From Pseudomonas petrae (lineage in GTDB: Bacteria > Pseudomonadota > Gammaproteobacteria > Pseudomonadales > Pseudomonadaceae): a stretch of 64,000 nucleotides of DNA. Position 1 is the first letter of the stretch. Every line of letters starts with the position of its first letter. The translations under genes were made by a program, and so were the position numbers. The DNA is taken from positions 248,001 to 312,000 of the forward strand of contig NZ_JAKJXE010000001.1 of the NCBI RefSeq assembly GCF_021728295.1. The letters are read 5' to 3'. The notes beneath the pieces are model-generated. The model ran no database searches and was not told the DNA's origin. It worked only from the letters and a program-made list of their open reading frames with translations. Positions 9,422-18,511 of this stretch are shown piece after piece.

Positions 9422-9907
9422 ATGCCGCTGAACACTGAAAAGCTCTTCATCACCCTGCTGCTGTTTTTGCCACTCGGCGCAGGCGCCACCACGGTCAATC
9501 GCTGCCAGGATCAAAGCGGCAGCGTGACCTTCACCACACTGAGTTGCCCCAGCGGGCAAGCCACAACGCCACAGGGTATCAACCCAGCATCGGGCATGAG
9601 CGTTGCGCCCCCTCCCCCCGCTTCAAAAGTGGACACGCCGCAAGATCGAAAAAGCCGGGAAGTGGTGGTTGTGGGTCAGCGCGACGACGGTTGCGGAAAT
9701 ATCCTGAGTGCGGAGCAGCGCCGCAAGGCGATCATCAATCAGCAGACACCAACGGGGATGACCAAACGCGACGTGGAAAGCTTGCTGGGTCGACCGGACA
9801 AGATCATCAGCCGTAACGCTGAAGTGCGGTATGTGTATGACGAAAAGAAGGGACGCAGCAGACAGGTGTCATTCGATGAACACGGCTGCGTAAAAGGCAA
9901 ACGCTAG
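9422..9907 (+). CDS. Secreted DUF4124 / BamE-fold protein
   Basis: A 161-residue predicted periplasmic protein of unknown function. A signal peptide (residues 1-22, with LFITLLLFLPLGAGA) precedes a DUF4124-type segment with paired cysteines, VNRCQDQSGSVTFTTLSCPS. A Pro/Ser-rich linker follows, then a C-terminal part with GMTKRDVESLLGRPDKI and VRYVYD, the pattern of the SmpA/BamE fold. The ATG at 9422 is chosen over an upstream GTG at 9368 because it has the ribosome binding site GGGAGG and starts the signal peptide. A bidirectional terminator follows. Confidence 0.8.
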   Translation: MPLNTEKLFITLLLFLPLGAGATTVNRCQDQSGSVTFTTLSCPSGQATTPQGINPASGMSVAPPPPASKVDTPQDRKSREVVVVGQRDDGCGNILSAEQRRKAIINQQTPTGMTKRDVESLLGRPDKIISRNAEVRYVYDEKKGRSRQVSFDEHGCVKGKR

Positions 9908-9912
9908 AAAGC

Positions 9913-9946
9913 AAAAAGCCCGCATTTTCATGCGGGCTTTTCGTTT
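9913..9946. terminator. Bidirectional terminator
   Basis: AGCCCGCA/TGCGGGCT (9917-9924 and 9931-9938), loop TTTTCA, flanked by A- and T-runs. It serves the DUF4124 gene and probably also the tRNA transcript arriving from the other side. Confidence 0.88.
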
Positions 9947-9948
9947 TA

Positions 9949-10025
9949 TGGTGCACTCGACAGGATTCGAACCTGTGACCGCTCGGTTCGTAGCCGAGTA
10001 CTCTATCCAGCTGAGCTACGAGTGC
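9949..10025 (-). tRNA. tRNA-Arg(ACG), copy 1
   Basis: The minus strand reads GCACTCGTAGCTCAGC and so on with anticodon stem CTCGG/CCGAG, loop CTACGAA (anticodon ACG), T-arm CAGGTTCGAATCCTG and an encoded CCA. It is 77 nt long. Confidence 0.97.
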
Positions 10026-10164
10026 AGATGGCGCTTTTTAAACCAGTTCACCTCTGGCCGTTGCGTTTTACTTCTGGAAGTGAGTGGTGCTTCCGAAGAC
10101 CTGTTGAAGCCAGGCTCTTTCTAACTTAAGACTGTTATTCGTATCACTACAAACAACGCTTAAA

Positions 10165-10241
10165 TGGTGCACTCGACAGGATTCGAACCTGTGACCGCTC
10201 GGTTCGTAGCCGAGTACTCTATCCAGCTGAGCTACGAGTGC
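10165..10241 (-). tRNA. tRNA-Arg(ACG), copy 2
   Basis: Identical over its whole length to the copy at 9949-10025, with encoded CCA and anticodon ACG. The 139 bp between the two copies is unrelated AT-richer sequence. Confidence 0.97.
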
Positions 10242-10348
10242 ATTTGTTGCCGCGCATTATAGGCCGTCAAATCTCTTGGTCAAGCACTATCTCTAGTAAA
10301 TTCAACAACTTACCGATCAAGCCAGATTACAACGTACTACGCAAATAA

Positions 10349-10439
10349 TGGCGGAGAACGGGGGATTCGAACCCCCGACACCCTTTTGAGGTGTACTCCC
10401 TTAGCAGGGGAGCGCCTTCGGCCACTCGGCCAGCTCTCC
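10349..10439 (-). tRNA. tRNA-Ser(GCT)
   Basis: A 91-nt class II tRNA on the minus strand. It has acceptor stem GGAGAGC/GTTCTCC, a long variable arm, a T-arm with GGTTCGAATCC, the anticodon loop CTGCTAA (anticodon GCT), and an encoded CCA. Confidence 0.97.
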
Positions 10440-10501
10440 GCAACACGGGGCGTATAATAACCACCCTTTTCCCCGTTTGCAAACCAAAAATTCAATAAAA
10501 A

Positions 10502-10690
10502 TTAATGGCTTGGTTCTTCGTCCTTCTCTTTCTTTATACGCAGGTAAATCTCTTCGCGGTGAACGGCCACTTCCTTGGGCGCATTGACCCCAATGCGTAC
10601 TTGATTGCCTTTGACACCGAGCACGGTCACGGTGATTTCACCATCACCAATGATCAGACTTTCGGCGCACCGGCGAGTCAGAATCAGCAT
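10502..10690 (-). CDS. csrA: Carbon storage regulator RsmA/CsrA
   Basis: Dimeric RNA-binding protein that blocks translation by binding A(N)GGA in mRNA leaders. In pseudomonads it sits in the Gac/Rsm cascade controlling secondary metabolism, motility and biofilm. The 62-residue product [20 protein letters not shown] is canonical, with the RNA-contacting R44 region [12 protein letters not shown]. The start at 10690 is set by homology and by AAGGAG nine bases upstream; a longer upstream frame is not used. The gene lies between lysC (upstream on the same strand) and tRNA-Ser, as in other pseudomonads. Confidence 0.97.
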   Translation of the reverse strand: MLILTRRCAESLIIGDGEITVTVLGVKGNQVRIGVNAPKEVAVHREEIYLRIKKEKDEEPSH

Positions 10691-10833
10691 ACCTATCTCC
10701 TTACGGCTTACATTCAAGGGACTACAGTCTGCACAGACAAACGGCATGGGCCCGAACCGAAAGCGGCCTCAGGTCTATGCCTCAGTATCGACCAGCGCCG
10801 GAAAAAGAACAGTTTCTCGCGCACATTCACTAC

Positions 10834-10863
10834 CAGGAGGCGCGGCCGAAACCGCGCCTCCTG
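10834..10863 (-). terminator. Strong hairpin after lysC
   Basis: A perfect 12-bp stem, CAGGAGGCGCGG/CCGCGCCTCCTG, with a six-base loop, starts 9 bp after the lysC stop codon. No U-tract follows, so it may protect the 3' end or cause only partial termination before csrA. Confidence 0.55.
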
Positions 10864-10871
10864 CACAAGGC

Positions 10872-12104
10872 TTATTCGCCCTGACGCGGTGCGTCGAGTT
10901 CGAAGGCGGTGTGCAGCGCGCGCACGGCCAGCTCCAGGTACTTCTCTTCGATCACCACCGAGACCTTGATTTCAGACGTCGAGATCATCTGGATGTTGAT
11001 GCTCTCCTTGGCCAGCGCTTCGAACATGCGGCTCGCAACACCGGCGTGGGAACGCATGCCGACACCGACGATGGAAACCTTGGCAATCTTGGTATCGCCA
11101 ATAACTTCGCGCGCGCCGATTTCACTGGCCGTGTTCTGCAGAACCTGCAGCGCTGCCTGGTAATCATTGCGGTGTACGGTGAAGGTGAAATCGGTGGTGT
11201 TATCGTGCGAAACGTTCTGCACGATCATGTCGACTTCGATGTTCGCGCCACTGATCGGGCCGAGAATCTTGAACGCAACGCCCGGGGTGTCTGGCACGCC
11301 ACGGATGGTCAGCTTGGCTTCGTCGCGGTTGAAGGCGATGCCCGAAATGATCGGCTGTTCCATGGATTCCTCTTCATCAATGGTAATGAGGGTGCCTGGC
11401 CCCTCTTTGAAGCTGTGCAGTACGCGCAGCGGGACGTTGTACTTGCCGGCGAACTCGACCGCGCGGATCTGCAGGACCTTGGAGCCTAAGCTCGCCATCT
11501 CCAGCATTTCTTCGAAGGTGATCTTGTCCAGACGCTGGGCCTGCGAGACAACGCGCGGGTCAGTCGTGTAGACGCCATCGACGTCGGTGTAGATCTGGCA
11601 CTCATCGGCTTTCAACGCCGCTGCCAGCGCCACGCCAGTGGTGTCGGAACCGCCACGACCCAGGGTCGTGATGTTGCCGTCTTCGTCGACGCCCTGGAAA
11701 CCGGCGACCACCACCACACGACCGGCCTTCAGGTCAGCGCGAATTTTCTGGTCGTCGATTTGCAGAATACGCGCCTTGTTATGGGCGCTGTCGGTCAGGA
11801 TGCGGACCTGATTACCGGTGTACGAAACAGCCGGCACGCCACGCTTGATCAGCGCCATGGCCAGCAGAGCGATGGTGACCTGCTCGCCGGTGGAAACAAT
11901 GACGTCCAGCTCGCGTGGCACCGGCTGATCGCTGATCTGCCGGGCCAGTTCGATCAGGCGATTGGTTTCGCCGCTCATGGCCGAAAGCACGACCACCAGA
12001 TCATCGCCCGCGTCGCGGAATTTCTTGACCTTCTCGGCCACCTGTTCGATGCGCTCTACCGAGCCCACCGAGGTGCCGCCAAACTTTTGTACGATTAAAG
12101 CCAT
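10872..12104 (-). CDS. lysC: Aspartate kinase
   Basis: Phosphorylates aspartate, the first step to lysine, threonine, methionine and diaminopimelate. The 410-residue product has the kinase motif KFGGTSVGSVERIEQVA at the N-terminus, FQGVDEDGNITTLGRGGSDT in the catalytic domain, and two C-terminal ACT domains (about 265-405) with TIRGVPDTPGVAFKILGPIS and VSIVGVGMRSHAGVASRMFE that normally bind lysine/threonine for feedback control. The gene sits between alaS and csrA, the standard pseudomonad order. The start is the ATG at 12104. Confidence 0.97.
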   Translation of the reverse strand: MALIVQKFGGTSVGSVERIEQVAEKVKKFRDAGDDLVVVLSAMSGETNRLIELARQISDQPVPRELDVIVSTGEQVTIALLAMALIKRGVPAVSYTGNQVRILTDSAHNKARILQIDDQKIRADLKAGRVVVVAGFQGVDEDGNITTLGRGGSDTTGVALAAALKADECQIYTDVDGVYTTDPRVVSQAQRLDKITFEEMLEMASLGSKVLQIRAVEFAGKYNVPLRVLHSFKEGPGTLITIDEEESMEQPIISGIAFNRDEAKLTIRGVPDTPGVAFKILGPISGANIEVDMIVQNVSHDNTTDFTFTVHRNDYQAALQVLQNTASEIGAREVIGDTKIAKVSIVGVGMRSHAGVASRMFEALAKESINIQMISTSEIKVSVVIEEKYLELAVRALHTAFELDAPRQGE

Positions 12105-12194
12105 CTCAAAGCCGCCTCAGCCCATGAAGGGCGCCCGTTATCATTCAAACCGCGAAGCGCCGGAACCCGAATGACGGGCCCCGGGTGGGTCGAC

Positions 12195-14816
12195 TTAAAT
12201 ACCTTGTTCGGCGAACGGAACAGCCAGTGCCAGCGCTGCTTCCAGTCCGGCAGCATCAACACCGCCGCCTTGCGCCATGTCAGGACGACCGCCGCCTTTA
12301 CCGCCTACAGCGGCAGCCGCTTGCTTCATCAAATCACCGGCTTTGAGTTGGCCAGTCAGGTCTTTGGTGACGCCTGCCACCAGGACGACCTTGTCTTCAT
12401 GCACCCCGCCGAGCAGGATCACTGCGCGGCCAAGCTTGTTCTTCAATTGGTCAACCAGGGCCAGCAGCGCCTTGCCATCCTGACCGTCGAGACGGGCAGC
12501 GAGAACCTTGACGCCTTTGACGTCCACTGCCGAGCCCGACAGATCGTCGCCCACAGCACTGGCCGCCTTGGCCTGCAACTGTTCCAGTTGTTTTTCCAGC
12601 AGACGATTGCGCTCCAGTACCGCCGACAGCTTGTCCAGGACGTTGTCGCGATTGCCTTTGACCAGGTTCGCTGCTTCCTTCAGTTGTTCTTCAGCAGCGT
12701 TCAGGTACTCCAGTGCCACGGCACCGGTCACCGCTTCGATACGGCGCACGCCTGCGGCCACACCGCTTTCGCTGATGATCTTGAACAACGCGATGTCGCC
12801 GGTACGGTTGGCGTGAATGCCGCCGCACAGCTCGACCGAGAAACCGCCGCCCATGCTCAGCACGCGGACGCTGTCGCCGTACTTCTCGCCGAACAGCGCC
12901 ATGGCACCCTTCTGCCTGGCGGTCTCGATGTCGGTTTCTTCGGTCTCGACGGCAGTGTTCTTGCGCACTTCGGCGTTGACGATGTCTTCAAGCGCCTTGA
13001 TCTGCTCGGGCTTGATGGCTTCGAAGTGGCTGAAGTCGAAACGCAGGCGCTGACTGTCGACCAGCGAGCCTTTCTGCTGGACGTGATCGCCCAGCACCTG
13101 ACGCAACGCGGCGTGCAGCAAGTGGGTGGCGGAGTGGTTCAACGAAGTGGCCTGGCGTACTTCGGCGGCGACGTCGGTGCTGACGGTGGTCCCGACTTTC
13201 AAGCTGCCCGACACTTGAACACCGTGGTGCAGGAACGCGCCGCCGGTCTTGGTGGTGTCGCTCACGTCGAAGCGCACATCGCCGTCGGCGGTCAGGTAAC
13301 CGCTGTCGCCGATCTGGCCGCCGGATTCTGCGTAGAACGGGGTCTGGTCGAGGATGACCACACCGTCCTCGCCTTCGCTTAGTTGCTCGACCGCGATGCC
13401 GTCTTTATAGAGCGCGACGACCTTCGCTTCGCCTGCGGTAGCTTTGTAGCCGGTGAACTGCGTGGCCACGTCAACCTTGACCAGGCTGTTGTAGTCCATC
13501 CCGAAGGAGCTGGCGGAACGCGCGCGTTCACGCTGGGCGTCCATCTCACGCTCGAAACCTGCCTCGTCGAGGGTCAGGTCGCGTTCGCGGGCGATGTCGC
13601 CGGTCAGGTCCATCGGGAAACCGTAGGTGTCGTACAACTTGAACACCACGTCGCCGGGGACGACGGTGCCCTTGAGTTCGGCGAGATCCTGCTCGAGGAT
13701 CTTCAAGCCTTGCTCCAGAGTTTTGGCGAACTGTTCTTCTTCAGCCTTGAGCACGCGCTCGATGTGCGCCTGCTGGGTTTTCAGCTCGGGGAAGGCTTCG
13801 CCCATTTCGACGACCAGTGCGGCGACGATCTGGTAGAAGAAGCTGCCCTTGGCGCCCAGCTTGTTGCCGTGACGGCAGGCGCGACGAACGATGCGACGCA
13901 GCACGTAGCCACGGCCTTCGTTGGACGGCAGTACGCCGTCGGCAATCAGGAAGCCGCACGAACGGATGTGGTCGGCGACGACTTTCAGGGACGCCTGGTT
14001 GTCGTTGCTGCAACCGATGGCTTTTGCAGCAGCAGCCAGCAGGCTCTGGAACAAGTCGATTTCGTAGTTGGAATTGACGTGTTGCAGCACGGCGCTGACG
14101 CGCTCAAGGCCCATGCCGGTGTCGACCGACGGGGCTGGCAGCGGGTGCAGAACGCCGTCGGCCGTGCGGTTGAACTGCATGAACACGTTGTTCCAGATCT
14201 CGATGTAACGGTCGCCGTCTTCTTCCGGAGAACCCGGCGGGCCACCCCAGATGTCGGCGCCGTGGTCGTAGAAAATCTCGGTACACGGGCCGCACGGGCC
14301 GGTGTCGCCCATGGTCCAGAAGTTGTCGGAGGCGTATGGCGCGCCCTTGTTGTCACCGATGCGTACCATGCGCTCGGCCGGCACGCCGATTTCCTTGGTC
14401 CAGATGTCATAGGCTTCGTCGTCCGAAGCGTAGACCGTGACCCAGAGTTTTTCCTTGGGCAGGTTCAGCACGCCGGTGAGGAAGGTCCAGGCGTAGGTGA
14501 TCGCGTCGCGCTTGAAATAGTCGCCGAAGCTGAAGTTGCCCAGCATCTCGAAGAAAGTGTGGTGACGCGCGGTGTAGCCGACGTTTTCCAGGTCGTTGTG
14601 CTTGCCACCGGCACGCACGCACTTCTGGCTGCTGACGGCGCGGGTGTAGGCCCGTTTTTCCTGACCGAGGAAGCAATCCTTGAACTGGTTCATGCCTGCG
14701 TTGGTGAACAGCAGGGTCGGGTCGTTGCCCGGGATCAGGGAGCTGGAGGCGACTCGAGTGTGGCCTTGCTCTTCGAAGAAGCGAAGGAAGGCTTCACGGA
14801 TTTCTGCGCTTTTCAT
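12195..14816 (-). CDS. alaS: Alanine--tRNA ligase
   Basis: Charges tRNA-Ala and edits mischarged serine or glycine. The 873-residue product has normal full length. It shows the class II catalytic core with [20 protein letters not shown] near the N-terminus, the editing domain with zinc-binding [13 protein letters not shown] and [15 protein letters not shown], and the C-terminal DHHA1/oligomerisation domain with [15 protein letters not shown]. The start was moved to the ATG at 14816 ([19 protein letters not shown]), where the family begins; the longer frame adds 21 unrelated residues. It is followed by lysC after 90 bp and is probably in the same transcript. Confidence 0.97.
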   Translation of the reverse strand: MKSAEIREAFLRFFEEQGHTRVASSSLIPGNDPTLLFTNAGMNQFKDCFLGQEKRAYTRAVSSQKCVRAGGKHNDLENVGYTARHHTFFEMLGNFSFGDYFKRDAITYAWTFLTGVLNLPKEKLWVTVYASDDEAYDIWTKEIGVPAERMVRIGDNKGAPYASDNFWTMGDTGPCGPCTEIFYDHGADIWGGPPGSPEEDGDRYIEIWNNVFMQFNRTADGVLHPLPAPSVDTGMGLERVSAVLQHVNSNYEIDLFQSLLAAAAKAIGCSNDNQASLKVVADHIRSCGFLIADGVLPSNEGRGYVLRRIVRRACRHGNKLGAKGSFFYQIVAALVVEMGEAFPELKTQQAHIERVLKAEEEQFAKTLEQGLKILEQDLAELKGTVVPGDVVFKLYDTYGFPMDLTGDIARERDLTLDEAGFEREMDAQRERARSASSFGMDYNSLVKVDVATQFTGYKATAGEAKVVALYKDGIAVEQLSEGEDGVVILDQTPFYAESGGQIGDSGYLTADGDVRFDVSDTTKTGGAFLHHGVQVSGSLKVGTTVSTDVAAEVRQATSLNHSATHLLHAALRQVLGDHVQQKGSLVDSQRLRFDFSHFEAIKPEQIKALEDIVNAEVRKNTAVETEETDIETARQKGAMALFGEKYGDSVRVLSMGGGFSVELCGGIHANRTGDIALFKIISESGVAAGVRRIEAVTGAVALEYLNAAEEQLKEAANLVKGNRDNVLDKLSAVLERNRLLEKQLEQLQAKAASAVGDDLSGSAVDVKGVKVLAARLDGQDGKALLALVDQLKNKLGRAVILLGGVHEDKVVLVAGVTKDLTGQLKAGDLMKQAAAAVGGKGGGRPDMAQGGGVDAAGLEAALALAVPFAEQGI

Positions 14817-14958
14817 AGGTTCTTCCACGGAAACTGCGGCCTGGCACATGCATAGCGTCATTCGACGCAGCGACGGCAAAGGGCCGCATTATATAGGCGT
14901 TGTACGCTCGGTACAGCGTGTTATTCGATAGAAACCGGCAATCGGGCTGATCACCCGA

Positions 14959-15981
14959 TCAGCGAACGCCGAATTCGGCAAATGCCGCAACCACCTTGTC
15001 CAGATGCGCGGCCGTCACATCGAGATGGGTGACCATGCGCAACCGCGGCGCGGCGCTTAGCACGATACCGCGCTCGGCACACAGGGCGTTGAGCGCCTGA
15101 GCGCGATCGCCGATCCGTACGTAAACCATGTTGGTCTGCACCGGCTCGACGTCAAAACCGAGGTCCGCGAGCGTTTTGCCCAAGGCCGTGGCATTGGCGT
15201 GATCGTCGGCCAGGCGCTCGACCTGATGCTCCAGCGCGTACAACCCCGCAGCAGCAAGGATGCCGGCCTGACGCATGCCGCCGCCGACCATCTTGCGCAG
15301 ACGCCGGGCCTTTGCGATGAATTCGCTTGAGCCGCACAGCACCGAGCCGACCGGCGCGCCGAGCCCTTTGGACAAGCACACCGAAACTGAATCGAAGTGC
15401 CGGGTGATCTCCCGCGCGTCCACGCCCAGTTTGACGGAGGCGTTGTACAGGCGAGCGCCGTCGAGGTGCAGGTTAAGGCCTTTTTCGCGGGTGAATGCCC
15501 GGGCCGCCGCGAGGTACTCCATGGGCAGGACCTTGCCCTGCATGGTGTTTTCCAGGGCCAGCAACCGGGTGCGGGCAAAATGAAAGTCGTCGGCCTTGAT
15601 GGCGGCGCAGACCTGATCCAGGTCCAGCGATCCGTCCGCCTGGTTGTCGAGGGGCTGAGGCTGGATCGAGCCGAGCACCGCCGCGCCGCCGCCTTCGTAT
15701 TTGTAGGTGTGCGCCTGCTGGCCGACGATGTATTCGTCGCCGCGCTCGCAGTGGGCCATCAGTCCGAGCAGGTTGCTCATGGTGCCGGTCGGCACGAACA
15801 ATGCGGCGGCAAAACCAAGTCGCTCGGCGAGCCACGATTCCAGCCGATTGACCGTCGGGTCTTCGCCATACACGTCATCGCCAAGGGGCGCGCTGGCCAT
15901 GGCGTCGCGCATGCCGGCCGAGGGTTGAGTCACGGTGTCACTGCGCAGATCGATAACCGCCACGATGAAGCTCCCACTCAT
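14959..15981 (-). CDS. ltaE: Low-specificity L-threonine aldolase
   Basis: PLP-dependent cleavage of L-threonine/allo-threonine to glycine and acetaldehyde. The product is at most 340 residues, which fits the family. It begins the fold with IDLRSDTVTQPSAGMRDAM, has GEDPTVNRLE and PTGTMSNLLGL near the cofactor pocket, LHLDGARLYNAS for the cofactor-binding aspartate, and the PLP lysine in VCLSKGLGAPVGSVL. The start may be the ATG at 15981 or the GTG at 15960, which better matches the usual M-I-D-L-R-S beginning. The gene stands alone on the minus strand between alaS and the divergent riboswitch gene. Confidence 0.93.
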   Translation of the reverse strand: MSGSFIVAVIDLRSDTVTQPSAGMRDAMASAPLGDDVYGEDPTVNRLESWLAERLGFAAALFVPTGTMSNLLGLMAHCERGDEYIVGQQAHTYKYEGGGAAVLGSIQPQPLDNQADGSLDLDQVCAAIKADDFHFARTRLLALENTMQGKVLPMEYLAAARAFTREKGLNLHLDGARLYNASVKLGVDAREITRHFDSVSVCLSKGLGAPVGSVLCGSSEFIAKARRLRKMVGGGMRQAGILAAAGLYALEHQVERLADDHANATALGKTLADLGFDVEPVQTNMVYVRIGDRAQALNALCAERGIVLSAAPRLRMVTHLDVTAAHLDKVVAAFAEFGVR

Positions 15982-16147
15982 TAGGGTCGAACCGCAGTTC
16001 TGAGGTCCGGGGCATCGATAATCAAGGCTTGGGACAGGAATGCCAAGACGCCTTATAAGAAAAGCTGATGAAAACCATCAAAAAGGCCCCAAGCGAATCC
16101 CCGGAATCTATGTTACAAACTGCACGCCGACGGTAAATGCCGTTGGC

Positions 16148-16303
16148 AACGTTCTCAGGGCGGGGTGCAATTCCCCACCGGCGGTAATGGCGCGCAATGC
16201 GTCTAGCCCGCGAGCGCTTGCAGCGAGCTTACCCTCGATGCAAGGTCAGCAGACCCGGTGTGATCCCGGGGCCGACGGTCATAGTCCGGATGAAGAGAGA
16301 ACG
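16148..16303 (+). promoter_or_regulatory. FMN riboswitch (RFN element)
   Basis: The sequence has the conserved RFN signature: 5' arm GTTCTCAGGGCGGGG, then ATTCCCCACCGGCGGTAAT, an extended variable arm, AGCCCGCGAGC, later GGTCAGCAGACCCGG with CCGACGGTCATAGTCC, and the closing GGATGAAGAGAGAAC that pairs with the 5' arm. It lies 130 bp ahead of the lumazine synthase start on the same strand. FMN binding is expected to reduce expression. Confidence 0.96.
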
Positions 16304-16399
16304 GGACTGGCACAACAGGATCGTTTCGAGACGAGTCCAGGCGCTTGGCGTCGCGGACGGTTTCGCACGTACACTGGCATCCCATTCGATCCAAAACGC

Positions 16400-16421
16400 C
16401 CTGTTTTTTTCATTAAACAGG
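16400..16421 (+). promoter_or_regulatory. Hairpin covering the lumazine synthase ribosome binding site
   Basis: CCTGTTT (16400-16406) can pair with AAACAGG (16415-16421). The second arm overlaps the first bases of the Shine-Dalgarno AGGAG (16419-16423) ahead of the ATG at 16433. This fits translational control by the upstream riboswitch. Inferred from pairing alone. Confidence 0.5.
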
Positions 16422-16432
16422 AGTCAGAACAC

Positions 16433-16927
16433 ATGCAACCTACCGCCATTCACGCTCACGAGCGCATCGCCTTCATTCAAGCCTGCTGGCACAAGGAAAT
16501 CGTCGATCAGGCGCGCAAGGGCTTTGTCGCCGAGATGGCGCAACACGGTTACGCCGAGACCGACATCGATTTCTTTGAAGTCGGCGGCGCGTTCGAAATC
16601 CCGCTTCACGCCAAGTTGCTGGCCAAGTCAGGTCGCTACGGAGGCGTCGTGGCTGCCGGTCTGGTGGTCGACGGCGGTATCTACCGTCACGAGTTCGTCG
16701 CGCAATCGGTGATCAGCGCGCTGATGCAGGTTCAGCTGGAAACCGAAGTGCCGGTGTTCTCGGTCGTGCTGACCCCACACCACTTCCACGCCGGTGAAGA
16801 GCATCAGAAGTTCTTCTTCGATCACTTCGTGCACAAGGGCCAGGAAGCAGCAAAGACCTGCGCGGACACGCTGTCCAAATTGCGTGCAGTGCGTCGGGTT
16901 GGTGAGGTGCAGAAAGCGGCGGGTTGA
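16433..16927 (+). CDS. ribH: 6,7-dimethyl-8-ribityllumazine synthase, RibH2-like
   Basis: Condenses the ribityl-aminopyrimidinedione with dihydroxybutanone phosphate, the penultimate step of riboflavin synthesis. The 164-residue product carries the lumazine synthase core: RIAFIQACWHKEIVDQARKG, FEVGGAFEIPLHAKLLAKSG, VVAAGLVVDGGIYRHEFVAQ and VFSVVLTPHHFH. The substitution of W for F and the H-E-F-V-A segment resemble the second-type (decameric, RibH2) enzymes more than the housekeeping RibH next to nusB. It is therefore probably a paralogue. The ATG at 16433 is preceded by AGGAG. The gene is single and sits behind the FMN riboswitch, so it is likely induced when flavin is low. Confidence 0.9.
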   Translation: MQPTAIHAHERIAFIQACWHKEIVDQARKGFVAEMAQHGYAETDIDFFEVGGAFEIPLHAKLLAKSGRYGGVVAAGLVVDGGIYRHEFVAQSVISALMQVQLETEVPVFSVVLTPHHFHAGEEHQKFFFDHFVHKGQEAAKTCADTLSKLRAVRRVGEVQKAAG

Positions 16928-16954
16928 TTTGCATCCGAAGATCAAGATCAACTG

Positions 16955-17098
16955 CTTCCCGGCTGAAGCCGGTCCTACAGACCTACCGCGTTCCCACTGT
17001 AGGACTGGCTTTAGCCGGGAAGAGGCCGGTTTGATCGCCACGCATTTCATTGAATGCTGGCGCTGCCCTTAGTGGGACCGGCTTCAGCCGGGAAGAGG
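16955..17098. repeat. REP cluster, CCGGCTT(T/C)AGCCGGGAAG family
   Basis: An inverted pair (16955-17022), CTTCCCGGCTGAAGCCGGTC and its complement-like CTGGCTTTAGCCGGGAAG, is followed by a third unit at 17071-17098. It fills the gap between the converging ribH and astE genes. Confidence 0.85.
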
Positions 17099-17113
17099 CC
17101 AGCATGACCGCCA

Positions 17114-18121
17114 TCAGGCCAGCGTCTCGTCCGTCGCCGGCACGATCAGGATCCCGGCGCGCAGCCCGTTTTTGACGTTCGGATTGGGGAAGATGATCCG
17201 GGCGCCCTCTTCTTCTATCACACAGCGTGAATCGGCCAGGTCTTCGGCCAGCACGTAGCCTTTTTCCAGTTCCGTGAAGTTCTCGATGTCCGCCGGCAAG
17301 TTCAGGCGGAAGGCGTCGCTGTGCTTGATGATCTCCCGGGCCACGCTGAACAGCTGCAACCCGTTCAGGTCCGCAGGCTCATCGGCTTCGGTGCCGGCGA
17401 TCAGGTGTTCGAGGCAGGACCTCAGCTTGTCGAGATTGACCTGTTGGTTCTGGCCGAACGGGCGCGCCTTGCCCAGTTCCAGGGTGAAGGCTTCGGCCTC
17501 GAGCTTGTCGTAGGTGTAGGCACTGAACACGATCGACGACTTGTTCTGCAGCAGCACCGCTTCCATGCCGGCAGTGCGCAGCCGGGCGAGTTCGCGGCGG
17601 GAATGAGCGCGACCTTCCTTCCACGGGTACAGCGCGAACTGCTCGATCTTCGAGCCGCGAATCGCCGTGTGCAGGTCGTAGTGCAGGCGGTAGCGGTCCG
17701 GAATGTTGAAAAAGCTCGCGGCCAGACGTTCGAGTTCGCAGGCGCGCAAGGCTTCGCTGCCGCCGCTGTGCTCGTGGCGGCCGTTGAACAGCCGGTTGAC
17801 GTCCTGCTCGACGTAGCGCTCTCCGCGACGCATCGCTTCGGGATTGCCGAACAGGAACAGAATACGTGCGCGAGGCTTGAGTTCGCCCCGGGCGATGGCG
17901 TGAATCAGCGCGTCGAGCAGCTCGATCGGCGCGGTTTCATTGCCGTGGATGCCAGCGGACAACAGCAGGTCGGTGCCATTGTCCCGCGCTTCGGGAGGCC
18001 GGACTTCCAGCGCCCCTTCAGCGAGCCAGCGCATGCGAACGCCGTCGACGGTCAGCTGAGTCTTTTCTGCGGGTTCGCGACCCGCGAGGGTCAGTTCAAG
18101 CAGTTTGCCGAGGGCGAGCAT
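17114..18121 (-). CDS. astE: Succinylglutamate desuccinylase
   Basis: Last step of the arginine succinyltransferase pathway: N2-succinylglutamate is hydrolysed to glutamate and succinate. The 335-residue product is a zinc carboxypeptidase-fold enzyme with the metal motif [18 protein letters not shown] (His and Glu ligands), [20 protein letters not shown], and the third ligand region [16 protein letters not shown]. It is the last gene of the aru operon on the minus strand, 20 bp after the PA0900-like gene. A REP cluster follows its stop. Confidence 0.95.
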   Translation of the reverse strand: MLALGKLLELTLAGREPAEKTQLTVDGVRMRWLAEGALEVRPPEARDNGTDLLLSAGIHGNETAPIELLDALIHAIARGELKPRARILFLFGNPEAMRRGERYVEQDVNRLFNGRHEHSGGSEALRACELERLAASFFNIPDRYRLHYDLHTAIRGSKIEQFALYPWKEGRAHSRRELARLRTAGMEAVLLQNKSSIVFSAYTYDKLEAEAFTLELGKARPFGQNQQVNLDKLRSCLEHLIAGTEADEPADLNGLQLFSVAREIIKHSDAFRLNLPADIENFTELEKGYVLAEDLADSRCVIEEEGARIIFPNPNVKNGLRAGILIVPATDETLA

Positions 18122-18141
18122 GGGGAGCTTCCTGCGCAGGC

Positions 18142-18435
18142 TTAGTCGTGGGTGCAGTCTGGGCCGTGCACGTGGCCGTCTTCATCGTCGCCGCTCATGT
18201 CAGCCGGTTCCATTTCCAGCTGCAGGCTGACCAGGTTGGTCGCCAATGGACGCAGCAGCAGGTTGGCGTATTCGGCATCGCCTTCTTCGACGTCGACGCC
18301 GATCAGCAACTGGCCACGGCCGTCCTGCTGAATCCAGACCTCTTTGCCCTGCCAGATAACAGCAAGACGGGTGCAGGACGTTTCCAGCTGAGTGCCGTCG
18401 GTGTCTTCAAGGATCAAACGCAGCGCGTCGGTCAT
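18142..18435 (-). CDS. Conserved protein of the aru operon (PA0900-like)
   Basis: A 97-residue acidic protein with no recognised domain. Its C-terminus is very rich in Asp, Glu and His ([19 protein letters not shown]), which could bind metal. In P. aeruginosa a homologous unknown gene also sits between aruB and aruE. That conserved position, together with tight spacing (20 bp) to astE, suggests a link with arginine catabolism, but no function can be stated. Confidence 0.85.
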   Translation of the reverse strand: MTDALRLILEDTDGTQLETSCTRLAVIWQGKEVWIQQDGRGQLLIGVDVEEGDAEYANLLLRPLATNLVSLQLEMEPADMSGDDEDGHVHGPDCTHD

Positions 18436-18511
18436 GGCAAAACTCTCTCTGTAAAAGCAAAAACATGGTCGCCTGACGCCGCTTGGGCGCAGGCGTAACG
18501 GATGGAGTGCA

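Noticed and set aside
12171..14855. Two long plus-strand frames opposite alaS
   Set aside because: Shadows of alaS codon bias; their sequences have no family resemblance.
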